From: Engraulis encrasicolus
Taxonomy: Eukaryota > Chordata > Actinopteri > Clupeiformes > Engraulidae
DNA: 64,000 nucleotides
Assembly (NCBI RefSeq): GCF_034702125.1
Contig: NC_085872.1
Span: 34,320,088 to 34,384,087, forward strand
Reading direction: 5' to 3'
How positions within the stretch are numbered: the first letter of the stretch is position 1; the number at the start of each line of letters is the position of its first letter. This document shows, one piece after another, positions 24,190 through 36,726 of this stretch. The notes beneath the pieces were generated by a model, which had not been told where the DNA came from, made no database searches, and worked only from the letters and a program-made list of their open reading frames with translations. The position numbers and the translations under genes were made by a program.

Positions 24190-25155
24190 TTGTATATTTG
24201 TAAATTAAATTGTTGTACAGGCACATACTGTAGAAGTTTGAGGTTGTAACCAAGACACTGCCTCAAAATAGAGTTATTCTGCATCATTTTTATATGTAAA
24301 GCAATAAAGAAATTATTGCATCGTCTATCGGTGTGCGATTTCCACTACTGCTGTGGATTATCACTTGGGAATTAACCCACGCATTAGGGCTGGAGTTACT
24401 GGCGCAACACCCGTTCTGACTTGTATAAGTGGGAAGCGTTATTCACAAGTTCAAAGCTAAAGGTTGAAACACGACCTAGAAAGAGGATGGTGATGGATCT
24501 ATCCAGTACCCTAAGCAAAAAGTGGAGAAGAAGCCCCACGTGGCTGCTGAGAAACTGTGAAAAGCTTTTTGCTTTTTGCAAGACATGTACTGCAATATGA
24601 CCGCCTCCATGCCATAATTCCCAGGTGCACCCCCCTGCATCCTCCAAAGGACAAGAAGTGGTCAACTCTAGCATGTCAAAAAGGATATGGATAAACCCAA
24701 AAAGTTTTGAGGTAGATCTACAGATCCGAAACTAAACTGTAACTCTTTGGTTCTATGGATCAACAGTATTTGAAGGAAGAAGGCGTATTCGAAAAAGAAC
24801 ACCTTGCTGTTAGCATGGTGGAGCTTAGCTGTGCTTAAAGGTTGTTTTGCTTCTTCAGGTGGGCGTACAGGACATTTTCGCCATCTGCAATGTACTATTA
24901 ACTTGACTAACTACCAGGAGATTGTATGTACATGTTTCACATTGTAAGGATGTTATAACTGCAAGGATGTAGTAAGAACAAAAGGTGTGTGTGTGACTAA
25001 TAAGTTGAATAATTTTGTTAATGTTGTAAACACAAAAAGGACATTTCGTGGTAACACCGGCAGTATTGTAGGCCTAATTCATGCCACATTTGTCTAGTTT
25101 AAAATTTCTTCTTCGACCCTATTACAAACCAGATTTTAAAAACCCAAATATTTAA

Positions 25156-25236
<81 letters not shown>

Positions 25237-26199
25237 CTTTCTTTCTTTGCTTGCTGTTATAATGATTCTAACCAGGCTACTTAAGTAGTAGGCCAAGCCT
25301 ATCATGCTACAGTTTTGGTCGTATCACACTATAGGCTAACTTACTCTGTCTGATGTTAAACACTATTCTTCTTCTTGTTGTCTTCTTCTTCTTCTTCTTC
25401 TTCTTATCTTCTTCTTATTGTTATTATTATTGTATTATTATTATTATCATTATTATTACCTCATTTTAATAGGCAATCCAATATTAGCCTATTAATTAGG
25501 CCTATTTGTCGATAATTGTTTTAAACAACTGTTGTAGCTTATGAAAAACTACAAAAACAACAATAGGCTAGGCATAACAAAAAACGCAGTTGCGCGCCTG
25601 CACGTGGTAGGCCTACATCTGCGTGGACTTTTCAAAACACCGATAGGCTAGCCTACATTGGCCTCGTTTAGGCCTACACATTTAATTGGTAAATTAAACT
25701 TAATTCCGCTTAGAAAAAAATAATGTAAACACTTCACAATTCGGAATTAAATAAAAGTGCAAAGTAAACGCAGTGGGTCAAAAACATAATCGCTGCCCAT
25801 TCTGTTTGTTGTATCCCTACCATAACGCTAAGCAGAGATTGTTTCTGCCCTGGAATTTTTAGGGTACAATGTAACAAAATAAAAGGATGTTGTATTCTGT
25901 TACCATGGGTACGACTCTCTTGTACCACATGATGCTGCAGGCAAGTGACGCAGCGTAGTCATCACTTAGCCAGTAGCCACATCATTGATTTTCCAGACGT
26001 AATCATCAATGAGAGGCATACAACTACATTTTAACCAAGTAAATAGACTGCGCTCGTGTACAATTGAAAGTGTTTATCCAACCACTTTGTATTTAACTTT
26101 GAAAACACCGTTTATTTTCCATAGAGATTTTCCCTTGCGAACCAGGAAGTGTCGAAATGCTAACAGTAAAAACTACAAGCGTCCGGTTTGCTTGCTAAG
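24190..26199. other. abhd17a upstream region, no gene recognised
   Basis: Noncoding with simple repeats (25158-25460). Dense GGCCTA motifs at 25490-25680 are a base-composition oddity common in fish DNA. Confidence 0.5.
25158..25234 (+). repeat. (GT)n microsatellite
   Basis: About 38 pure units, followed by (TTTC)n; (CTT)n and (ATT)n runs lie at 25366-25460. Confidence 0.98.
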
Positions 26200-26369
26200 C
26201 TATAAAAAGCAAAACTAGCTATCTCGTTAGCTTACAAACGCCCATACCAAAGAGTCGAACCCCCGGTGAAGAACGGTCATAAATAAGCATGAATCCAAGT
26301 CTCAGAACTGTTGTCCCGAGTATGTTTCAGCATTTTGATGTCTAGAAGAACATCACATAGACTATTGTG
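26200..26369 (+). promoter_or_regulatory. abhd17a: Probable abhd17a 5' region and noncoding first exon
   Basis: A strong donor (GTGAGTAAGC) follows base 26369. The coding exon has an acceptor (pyrimidine run, CATTAG) ending at 27046, leaving 26 nt of leader before the ATG. This fits a noncoding first exon ending at 26369 and a 677-nt intron. The transcription start is not visible: no TATA box or strong CpG island was recognised, so the left border is a guess. Confidence 0.45.
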
Positions 26370-27072
26370 GTGAGTAAGCAATTCATAAGAATGGTAGCTA
26401 ACATTAGGTGTCTTGAAGGTTAGCTATTATCACATTACAGTCACCGCTTTTTGGCTGGATAGCTTAGCAAACGTATGCTAACCAACCAAGCTAAGAGTTG
26501 TGTTTTTGTTGACGAAAGAGTGACAGCAAATGTGCTTATCAAACTTTTGAAACATCCTAGTGTCAAATCTCGAGCTACATCAATAATTCCCGATAATCCG
26601 TCGTGTCACGATATTGCTGATCACTGCTTAATGTTGTATCGTTGACCGACTTCGAAACGTCAGGATGTCAACACTTCTTCACTTACACCAAAATAAGCCT
26701 TAAAAACATTTGCCTCCGTTGTGACAACTCGTGCCCATTCACATGACCTGTGTCAATTGACTTGACTGTCAAATGTTGCAACGTAGGCTATATGTACCAC
26801 AGCATTTGTAAATGTCGTCTCCTTTAGCCATTACTTACAAGGCACGACATGTAGGCTGTGTTGTTTGCAACTGATAGAAATTAAACATCGAAATAGCGGC
26901 CATGCTCACTCAGCAGTGTTTGGTTGTTCAATGGCTCTGACAAGTGATGCTGCAGACTAAATCATACATGTATCTAGCATGTAAGTGAGATCGGCCGAGT
27001 GTAGTGTATTAACCATGACCTCTAACCCATTTTTTTCTCTCATTAGTTAAAGGTTTCGTTTGGTCAGAGAAG

Positions 27073-30000
27073 ATGAACGGTTTGTCTGTTGGAGAACTCT
27101 GCAGCCTCTTCTGCTGTCCACCATGTCCCAGTCGTATCGCAGCCAAGTTGGCATTTTTGCCCCCTGAACCCACTTACGAGCTTTTGCCAGATGCAGATTC
27201 GGGGCAGCCTGTGCCGTCTAGTCTGGGGGCATCTGGACTTCGCTCACGACTAGGTGTCGGGGGAGGAGGTGGAGATCGAAGTGGGGCTGAAAGTAGGTGG
27301 AAGCTGCAGCTGAGCGAACGCGCCGAGTTCCAATACTCCCAGCGTGAACTGGATGGCACTGAAGTGTTTTTGACACGATCCAGCAGAGGGAACAAAGTTG
27401 GCTGCATGTACATCCGCTGCGCTCCCTCGGCCAGGTGAGACATGACACGCGGCACCAAAAATCCGGTGTCGTCCTCAAAAGCGACTCCCTGCCAGAAAAC
27501 TACTGACTTCATAGACTGCCCCCCTGTAACTCTGGACTACAGAGGGTCAGCTGCATCAAATTCACTGTACATATACCTGGCACCCTCCACTGTCACCCCA
27601 GAAATTTTCGTGAGTATTGCCCTTTTCAATCCTGATTCATAGGGGGCAGTCATATTCTTGCAACCGCTTTGTAACAAGGCGTTGCCAGAATGTGACTGTC
27701 CCCTGTAAGTCAGGATTGCAACGTGCAATACTTGCCAAAATGTATGGGGTGATAGTCGAGGGTGCCAGGTGTATGTACAGTGACTTTGGTATAGCTATCT
27801 CTGTAGTCCAGAGTTACAGGGGGGGCAGTCTATGAAGTAAGTCGTTTTCTGTCGCTTGTGAGCATGACACCGGTCTAATGGAGAAATAACTTGAAATGAA
27901 AAATGAAAAATAATAGCGTTCTTGTCTTGTAGAATATACACTAGTTGTATGCGGTGTATTGTGGTGTTCTTAATGCACACTCTCTGGTCGACAGATATAC
28001 AGTCCTGTTCTCTCATGGAAATGCTGTGGATTTGGGTCAGATGAGCAGCTTTTACATCGGGCTGGGCACTCGCATCAACTGCAATATTTTCTCTTATGAC
28101 TACTCTGGCTATGGCGTCAGCACAGGAAAGCCATCAGAGAAGAATTTGTATGCAGACATTGATGCAGCCTGGCATGCACTACGGACCAGGTACATTTGTA
28201 TAACATTTTTTCTTATATGACCATTATCATCACAATACACACATGCCATGGAGTAATCACAACAGGACATAAGGAATTGGGTCACTGGCATCTTTTAGAT
28301 TTGACCACGAGCACCTAAGGATGGAGGCCACTATGTCGATTTTCACTGCTGTGGCTGCATGATGGCCAGGAAGAACATCAAGTCAGGTGTTGCTTTTCAG
28401 ATGTGACCTTCAAGTTAATTACTGGTAATAATCAAGCAAACCTGTTAATACACTGGTGGTTTTGGGACAGTTGGGTTGTTTTGGACAAAAAATAGAATGT
28501 CTTGGAAAAGTGTAATTATTTCCAAGCCTAGTAAACAACTAGCCCCACCCGCCAGCAGGCAAAATTATTTTTGCCTGTGTGTGGGTCTAGCCTCGGACAA
28601 TGCTCCAATGCCCTGAATCTGGCAGACCAATCACAACGCAGGATAATTCTTTTTATTTGTTTTGAGTCTTTGGATGCAAAGCGGACAGGGTTCTGAGGGA
28701 GTGACGACAAAGCATTGACCAATAGGCACAGGCACATTTATTCTCAACTTTAATTTGGCTTGTCAGGGTATTTATTTCCATAATTCCTTCAAATAAGTTA
28801 AACTTTAATAGATTATAGTTGCTTTTCCCACATTGTGAGCTGTTTCATGTATTTTTTTGTTTATTCATGAATCAAAAAAATAAATACTGTATATAAGTCA
28901 ATAACCATTCACTTAACCAAACCTGGTTCAATGCTTAAAACTTGACTGTGGTTGATTTCCTGTTGTATTTCATGGGAGTTATGAAACTTAATCTTCTCTT
29001 CTCTTCTCTAATCTTCACTTCTCTTAATTTTTGAGTCTATTGTCCCTCAAATTTCTCTTGATAATGCCCTATTGATTCTCAATTAGGTTTTAGATCTGGA
29101 GTGCGTCTCTCAAGTGTCGTTGCTAACTAAGTTAGCAACTTACTTGGTTGCAATGCAATTTCCCATTGACAACCTACTAAGTTGCCAACTGGCTAGCAAC
29201 GATGGTTTCGAGAAACAGGGCCCTGATGAGTTAGATTGTCCATAACACCAAATACTGGTATGTCATTTATGGGGTATAATCAAGAGGGAAATGAGGGTCA
29301 CCCTACCCCAACACAAAATAGAGCTGACGGCAAGCATCACGGATATCTGGACTTTCATAACTCCTATGTAATGCCACTGTAAAGTCATTGGCCTTAATGT
29401 TATGACGCTTCATGGCTGTGATTAAGGCACCAAGTATTTAGCGTTGATATGTAGTTTAGAAAGTACCATATTTTGATTTGTTTTGATGTTATTCGAATTT
29501 CTTTCTTTTCTTTCTGAAGAAAGTGGTGATTTCATCACAGTAATAATAATTTTTTGAAATCCTGTTTTGATGGTTTGTTTTGAGCTGGTAAGGTAGCTAT
29601 ACTTGGCATAGTTTTACCCATTGTGACCCAAAAACACCTGCTAAAAAGGGCATTTTTTTGCCTATGTGACATTAAGTATACAGGCTCCTAAAACCTGAGC
29701 ATTGATGATTTTCAGGAAATTGGAACATAACTGTCAGTGCTTACCAAAGAAAGTTGACACAGATGAACAATCTCTCGGGGGTAAATGTATTGGCCACGGT
29801 GTAGTACGGAGGCGTGGCCTGAGGACACGAGTGGATGGAAAATTAACTCCCTTGCGCATGGTCAGTGGGTGCGACAAACATTTCCGTACTCCGCAAAATC
29901 CGAAAGAGGATATCCGGTTGTCAGTGTTCAGTGTGTGGCCAAATTAACTGCAGCTGTTGGTCAGCAGTAATTGCTGGGGGTAATTAAGGACAGCTGACAA

Positions 30001-33000
30001 ACATTCACGCTGTCCTATACTCATGAACGGCGTGACGTTTTCCATGTGCGTTACGCCCATTTGTGGGGGAAAACAACACATGCAAGTCAATTGGTGATGT
30101 TGGGGTTTAATAAACGAAATATACGGACCTGTAGACTAGCGTTGTTCACGCGCAACATGCCGAAAACGTGTTGTGTTGCCGGAAGTTCAAATAATATGGC
30201 CAAACAGCCGTGGCTGAAGCATGGACTGTCTTCATTTAGACAAGCCAATGTAGCATGTAAGTTGATGAGACATTTGGTTTGTTTTCACCCATAAAGGGGC
30301 GTAACGCACATTTAGGAGCAAAGTACCCGGATGGCCGTTCATGAGTATGACCTGTTCCACACTCCGACCCTCGCGGAAGTGGCATTGCACTTAACCATGC
30401 TTCCAATACTGACCGTAGAAGAAGAATTGTACTCCCCTCACCATCATTCCGTACTACCCTGTTATGACGTCAGTACACCCTCTTGTCTCAAGCCTCTTTG
30501 GTGCTTACTTACACCTTCATCTCTTAGTCTCTGTAGCACATAGAAAGATGAAATAAATGTGTAAAAAGATGACTTAGGCTTTCTTTAGTATGGCGTCTAA
30601 GCCCAAGGGCAAAGGTTTACTCTTGTCCATTTGTCTCAGAAGCCGACAAATTCAGTAAGTCTTCCTGCTCATCTCCAAACATCGCTTGAATCCACTGACC
30701 TCTATGTCTGGGATCGTCAGATGTATCTATCTCAACGTCATCCTTATTTCCAATCAAATCTGAATCAATGTCTTTAATATCGCTTCCGTCACTTATGATC
30801 ACTAATGTCGTTTTTTTCTGTCATACTCTAACTGTGAGAGAACTGCACAGTCAAATGAAAAAAAATATTTGTGTACTGTAGGCTATGTATTCAGAACAAC
30901 TACGAAACATTTTGTTAGTCACACACACCCTTTTGCGTCCCCAATGTGTATTTCAGGCATCAGACAACACATTTCCCATGTACTTTTAAAATGCCGCCAT
31001 TGTTGAAAACCTCATGAGCGTCACTCCTGCCGTTAATGGTAAATACACATAGATGCGGCAGCTGGCATGAAAGGCAAAACCACAGTGATGCGTCTCCCGG
31101 TCAAAATGGGTTAAAATATGGGCTATGACGCTATACTCTGGAATAATGGAAATCAATTGTGGAAAGTATCTGTACATGGGTATGGCTGGGGTATAATGTT
31201 ATGGTTATAGCTGGTAGGAAGCCATATGGATAGACATTGGATCTCAGTACTACTTGCATGGTAGTGGATGTTCTTGAACGCAGATCTTTTCGTTTAAGTC
31301 AACTGTTACATTCTCGAGAGATGGTTTGTTATACAGCAAGTTTGTCTGTCGTGGTCACTAAATGAATGTTACGCTTAGAAAAAAAAACATGTGAAACTGA
31401 AGAAAAAAAAATCATTAACACCATTTAACACATTTCCCGACAGGTATGGAATTAGTCCTGAGAACATCATTCTGTATGGCCAGAGCATCGGTACCGTTCC
31501 TACTGTGGATCTGGCTTCACGATATGAGTGTGCCGCTGTAGTCCTGCACTCCCCACTGACCTCTGGTATGAGGGTCGCCTTCCCAGACACCAAGAAGACC
31601 TACTGTTTTGATGCCTTCCCAAAGTAAGTAACATGCTCTTTTTTCAACCCCCCCCCATATCTTGCATTCAGAATGTTTGGTGTATGCATGTTTGTAAAGC
31701 TACGTGTATTGGTTGCGGATAGTAGATACAATGCCCTCCATAATTATTGGCACCCCTGGTTGAGATGTGTTAAAAGCCTTAAAATAAATTCAGTGTTTAT
31801 TGCAGAAGAATACTGTCACACTGAAAATTGTTGGAAAATGTAGCCTTCAACTCAAATGAATTGTAAGAAAATAAAAAAATCCCTGACTGAAAAATAATTA
31901 TTTTTCATTAAATCACCTGTTCCACAATTATTGGCACCCTTAACAATTCCCAGGAAATAAATATAATTGAAGCATTTCTGTCATTTCTACAGTAGTTTAC
32001 AAAGTTTACCAGAGTATGTAGGAACATTTAATTAGTAATTCATCACTTCCTGTTTCCCTGGGGTATAAATATGACGTGACACCGAGGACATTTCTCTTAT
32101 CCACTCTTAAACATGGGAAAGACAAAGGAACACAGCATACAAGTGAGGCAGATGTGCGTCAACCTTCACAGGTCAGGCAGAGGCTACAAGAAGATTGCCA
32201 CTCAACTGCAGCTGCCCATATCCACTGTGAGATGAATAATTATGAAGTTCAAAACACTGGAACAGTGGTAAACAAGCCTAGACGAGGACCCAAGTTTCTT
32301 TTGCCACCACGCACAGTGAGGAGGATGGTAAGAGAAATCAAAAGATCTCCAAAGCTCACTGTTACAGAATTACAACAAATGGTAGCATCCTGGGGTCACA
32401 AAGTCTCCAAATCAACCATCAGGCGCTGTCTACACACCAACAAGTTGTTTGGAAGGCATGCACGGAGAAAACCTTTCCTCACTCACAATCATAAACGCAA
32501 ATGTCTGGAGTTCGCCAAGCGGTATTGGGGCCTCAACTGGGACCGTGTGCTTTGGTCAGATGAGACCAAGATTGAGCTTTTTGGCAACAAACACTCTAAG
32601 TGGGTCTGGCGTGCCACGAAAGATGCGCATGCTGAAAAGCACCTCATACCCACTGTGAAGTATGGGGGTGGGTCAGTGATGCTGTGGGGCTGTTTCGCTT
32701 CCAAAGGCCCTGGGAACCTTTTTAGAGTGCATGGCATCATGAATGCTTTGAAATACCAGGACATTTTAAATCAAAATCTGTTGCCCTCTGCCCAAAAGCT
32801 GAAGATGGGTCGTCACTGGGTCTTTCAGCAAGACAATGACCCTAAACATATGGCCAAATCTACACAGAAATGGTTCACCAGACACAAAATCAAGCTCCTC
32901 CCATGGCCATCTCAGTCCCCAGACCTCAACCCCATTGAGAACCTGTGGGGTGAACTGAAGAGGAGAGTACAGAGGAGAGGACCCAGGTCTCTGGATGATT

Positions 33001-34249
33001 TAGAGAGATTCTGCAAAGAGGAATGGCTAAAGATCCCTCTTTCTGTCTTTTCCCATCTTGTGAAACATTATAGGAGAAGATTAGGTGCTGTTTTGTTGGC
33101 AAAAGGGGGTTGTACAAAATATTAACACCAGGGGTGCTAATAATTGTGAAACACATTATTTGATGTCAAATAATTATTTCTTTATGTGGGATTTTTTCCC
33201 TACTGAATAAATGCACTTGTATTGAAGGTTGGATTTTTCTCTTTTTTTCCATTAAGGTCCCATATTATTTAGAAAAAAATAATAATAATTGGAAGCTAAA
33301 AAACACATCTCAACCAGGGGTGCCAATAATTATGGAGGGCACTGTACGTAGTGTTACATTAGAAAATTGTGCTTCACCACTAGAACACAGTGCCTGCCGG
33401 GTTTTCATGTCTGTACAAGGACAAACGGCAGTGGGTGCATTCCAATATGCGACCTTGCTTCCTCCACTTGTGCTTGTGGCCTCACGTTTTGCTGATGCCC
33501 CGCCTCCATGGAGAAAACAATTAAGTTTCCCCGCTGTCAGCCTAGCCACAACAATTTTTGGGGAACTATTCTTCATTCACCATACAGTTTGCAAATCAGA
33601 AAATGAGTTTACAATTGAGCTTTTGCAAGATATTGAAATATAATGCTGTTATCAGTGATGTCATCACGACGTATCACTTCCTGGTACGAGGCCACAAGCA
33701 CAACTGGAGCAGAGAGAGTAGAGAGAGAGAGGTTCCATTGGCCCATTGTTTCTGGGTTCTATTATTGCAAGGGGGAGGGGGGGAAATCCCCCTTTAGGCA
33801 GACCTAGGAAGACCTAAGGAGTGTTCTATTCAATGCTAGGAGTATTATGACACGCCCCTTTAGGCAGACCGGAACCTGGTCATGTTAGGTGCCCATAGCA
33901 ACCTATTACATTGGCATATCTCTATATACTTAAAGAATCTCTGACTGGAGGACGCAAGGTCGCATATTGGAACGCACCCAGTGTTTCAGTGACTAATGTT
34001 GGCTGTCTTGCCCTTCATACCAACAGCATAGAGAAGGTGTCCAAAATCACCTCTCCAGTCTTGATCATTCATGGCACCGAGGACGAGGTGATCGACTTCT
34101 CCCACGGCCTAGCCCTGTTCGAGCGCTGCCCAAAGGCAGTGGAGCCGCTGTGGGTTGAAGGAGCCGGCCACAACGACATTGAGCTGTACAGCCAGTACTT
34201 GGAACGTTTGCGCCGCTTCATTGGCCAGGAACTGGCGGCACACGCCTGA
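27073..34249 (+). CDS. abhd17a: ABHD17A, alpha/beta-hydrolase depalmitoylase (4 coding exons)
   Basis: Coding exons are 27073-27434, 27995-28189, 31444-31623 and 34027-34249; every junction is GT-AG and in frame, giving 319 aa (human ABHD17A is 310). The N-terminus [15 protein letters not shown] has the family's palmitoylated cysteine cluster, which anchors the enzyme to plasma membrane and endosomes. The hydrolase fold follows: oxyanion region [14 protein letters not shown], nucleophile motif GQSIG with Ser about 200, Asp about 265 in HGTEDEVID, and His about 294 in GAGHND. The complete triad argues for an active enzyme. The family removes palmitate from N-Ras, PSD-95 and MAP6. [17 protein letters not shown] matches the A paralogue better than B or C. 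A Gly/Arg-rich insert at residues 45-75 is longer than in mammals. The first ATG after the acceptor at 27046 was taken as start. The teleost duplicate (a or b copy) cannot be told. Introns hold several transposons. Confidence 0.95.
27506..27838. mobile_element. Foldback (palindromic) MITE in abhd17a intron 1
   Basis: Two arms of about 160 bp are near-complete inverted copies with outer edge ACTTCATAGACTGCCCCCC. No target duplication is clear. It begins 71 nt after the first coding exon ends and would form a long hairpin in the pre-mRNA. Confidence 0.85.
28190..30012. other. abhd17a intron 2, left part
   Basis: No exon recognised. The sequence near 29100-29220 (GTTGCTAACTAAGTTAGCAAC) has short inverted repeats typical of a dispersed fish repeat. 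Confidence 0.5.
30013..30353 (+). mobile_element. Inverted-repeat element carrying a THAP-domain fragment
   Basis: Inverted arms of about 60 bp at both ends share ACTCATGAACGG and TGTGCGTTACGCCC. Inside, 30157-30292 encodes [19 protein letters not shown], the start of a THAP zinc finger; the second zinc Cys is Ser and the rest is lost. THAP domains are the DNA-binding ends of P-element and Kolobok transposases. This looks like a deletion derivative keeping the first transposase exon. Confidence 0.6.
30360..31443. other. abhd17a intron 2, right part
   Basis: Minus-strand 30617-30802 encodes an acidic peptide ([17 protein letters not shown]) that may be transposase debris, since it follows the THAP element; no family was recognised. 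Confidence 0.4.
31729..33344 (+). mobile_element. Tc1-like transposon in abhd17a intron 3, near full length
   Basis: Outer inverted repeats of 43 bp with one mismatch (31729-31771 and 33302-33344, beginning CARTGCCCTCCATAATTATT) are bounded by TA on both sides. Inner copies of the repeat core lie near 31920 and 33130, the IR/DR arrangement of Sleeping Beauty-type elements. It contains a transposase frame in the same orientation as the host gene. The high similarity of the ends suggests fairly recent activity. Confidence 0.92.
32113..33125 (+). pseudogene. Tc1 transposase, catalytic half open, N-terminus broken
   Basis: The genuine start [14 protein letters not shown] at 32113 begins a Tc1 DNA-binding domain. 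It meets a TGA at 32233 after 40 codons, and the frame then shifts by one base near 32251-32257. From there an uninterrupted frame continues to 33125 with the DDE residues in [16 protein letters not shown] and [11 protein letters not shown]. The open frame reaching back to 32076 reads the DNA-binding segment in the wrong frame for its first 55 or so residues. The protein is therefore unlikely to bind its ends, although the catalytic domain looks intact. Confidence 0.9.
33429..33983. mobile_element. Inverted-repeat DNA element, 555 bp, abutting abhd17a exon 4
   Basis: The ends are inverted copies of a sequence with core TTCCAATATGCGACCTTGC (33440-33466 and 33951-33974), beginning CASTGGGTGC. 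No clear target duplication was found. The interior 33715-33945 recurs inverted at 10119-10350. Only 43 nt separate the right end from the exon at 34027. Confidence 0.75.
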
Positions 34250-35480
34250 GCATGTGCATGTTGCATATGTGTCCGTGGAGGAAGAAGAGTTTCTGAATCG
34301 GATGGGCACAACATTGTGATGCTGTTCCTGTGCCGGTCTCTTCCCAGGCAGCTCTTTGGTTGCATCTTTTTTTGTCTTTGTTTTGTTTTTGATTCGTTTT
34401 GGATTTGCTTATTTTCTTGTTTTGTTTGTACATACTTCAATGTACTTTCATGTACATATTTTCACGTTTTTTTTTTTTTTTAATGTCCGAGAGTCCCCAA
34501 GTTTTTCAGTAACAGTGTTCTGGTCGCTTGCATTTCTCAATATTTGGCCTCTGTTTCCTGGCCTAATGGAAACTTAGAGGGTTTGAACTTTTTGTAGATG
34601 ACAACCGAAGTTCAATGTACCTTTTAGTCTCATTGTCCGTCTCCACCACTCTTCAAGCAAACCACCACTTTGATGTTCACACGTTCTGTCACTGCTCTCT
34701 CTACCTCCCCCCTGCTTCTGCTCGGAGCTTTCCTACTATGGTAGCTGATCTTGCAGCATATTTGTGGCATCTGCAGACAATTTTAGAAGGACCACACACT
34801 ACACTTGAATTGACATGTGATGTCCCTGGGACTATACGGCCACCTGACTCAAACCCACACTGCTTGTATGTATGTGGCTAAAATGACCCATCTTACAGCA
34901 GGGTTTCATGTGAGATGTGGTTCACATCCCCGCATACATATCTGAATGAACACACTGCTTTGGACTACATAACGCGTTTTTGGGAAAGAAAGACCGGAAA
35001 GCTGATTTGAGTAACATTGCACGTAGACAGAATGTATGTTGCTAATTTTGAAGTTGGTGTCTCTCTTTTTTTTTGTACTTAAAGTTTTTTTTGTTCATTT
35101 TTTTTTTCTTGACTGTGTATCTTCCATGGTTTAACATACTTACAGACTGGTGCACTCAACGTGCTTTAGAGAAATGGAAGTTGAACTTAAATGCCAAATC
35201 TATTTTTGTAAAAAGATATTTCATAAACCAAGGGACCTTTCTCAAGCAGAGTTGCTTTGAAATGGACTGAAGCCATTTTGGAGTGTTCTGTAGTAGTGGA
35301 TGACATTTAATGGACTCTGTCAAAATGGAAGAGACTATAGAAATATTTATTATGGGCTAAACATTTTCAGTCTTCAGCTCCATATCTACAGTGAGTTGGG
35401 ATGGAGAGAATATTTTAGTGTTCTGTCTTTGTTTTTGTTGCATTGTAATTGAACCGAATAAAGAAACTGTCTACAGTAAC
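34250..35480 (+). other. abhd17a: abhd17a 3'UTR
   Basis: AT-rich, transposon-free sequence between the stop codon and the polyadenylation signal, in the same final exon as the last 74 codons. No internal gene is seen. Several poly-T tracts (near 34465 and 35070) could bind U-rich RNA-binding proteins, which is inference only. Confidence 0.7.
35457..35462 (+). terminator. abhd17a: AATAAA polyadenylation signal of abhd17a
   Basis: A canonical AATAAA lies 1.2 kb after the abhd17a stop and is followed within 35 nt by a GT-rich stretch (TCTGTCTGTCTTTGTAATG), the usual arrangement for vertebrate cleavage sites. Confidence 0.7.
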
Positions 35481-36683
35481 GTTATCTGTCTGTCTTTGTA
35501 ATGTATTCATGCTTAATAGCTAAGAACTTATTCTGCCAAAGGCTTATGGCCTTTGGGTTTTGTCATTTGTAAATGCCTTTCTTAGTATGTAGGCCTACAG
35601 TGTACATTCAGGGTATAGGAATACCAGTTTAGTTTATTTTTTGGGAAGCTCGGCATAGTTACGGTATTATTTATTCATATTTCCTTCAAGATGTCCTCAA
35701 ATCTTCTCAAACCATTTGACCTTTTTCCAAGGTATATCCAAGGTACCATGCTGCCACCTGGAGGCCAACATGGGTATAGTTTTATGCAGGTGTTCTAATG
35801 GAGCATTCTATTCTTATTCCAAGTTCACACATTTATGTGGTGGAAAACAGGCAACAGTAGCAACTTCATTCAGAATTTGTACTCAAGCCTCCCTATGTCT
35901 TTTACTGTTATCACCACGTGAAGCGCAATACTTAAAATTGTCAAGTTGTGGGATGCAAACAAAACCAATCTACAATCACCAGGAAATTAACATATCTAAG
36001 TGGCTAACAATTACATGACCATTTTTGACATGGTCTGATGTGTCAAGTGCAATAAAACTTAAAATGTGATGACAAAAGCAGTTATGGAAGACAAATATGG
36101 CCTGACGAAGAAATTGCTTTTACCCGATATTTCAACTATACAACAGTCAAGCATAAAGCACAAAGTGTTTACTATGTCACTTTTGTCTATCATACACAAA
36201 TCTAACACATTTTAAATCGCTATAATGACAAATTAAATTAGAATTAGTCATGCAACATTTAACATTTCAACAATAGTAAATGTATAACTACATCATATTG
36301 AAAGAAAAAATCTACATTCATTTAAATACTAAGAGCTCTTCATATTTTTAGACTTGTTTTTGTCTTTGAAATCTGAGAACTGAATTGAAAGGCCAATTCA
36401 TTAAAATCAAGAATGAATCACTGGACTCACTGGCATTGATACGCACACTGCAGATGGAGCCATTTGATATGAGCCACAGTTTGTATGTTCACTATTTGAG
36501 CATTACAATTTGGTTGTGCACCTGTGTTTTAAGGTGTAGCGCTTTCTGGATGGCAAATGTGTCGTGTGAGCAGTGTCACATGAGAGTTCAGTTCAGTTTT
36601 TTAAAATGGCACATAGGAGAGAGACACAGTGGGAGGCAGCTGCATCAGCCTTGAGATGGGCGAGGAATGATAATGAAGCTCCC

Positions 36684-36687
36684 CAGC

Positions 36688-36726
<39 letters not shown>

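Noticed and set aside
32076..32250. First 55 or so codons of the 349-codon Tc1 frame as part of the transposase
   Set aside because: The Tc1 DNA-binding domain is encoded here in another frame starting at 32113; the long frame is only genuine after about 32255.
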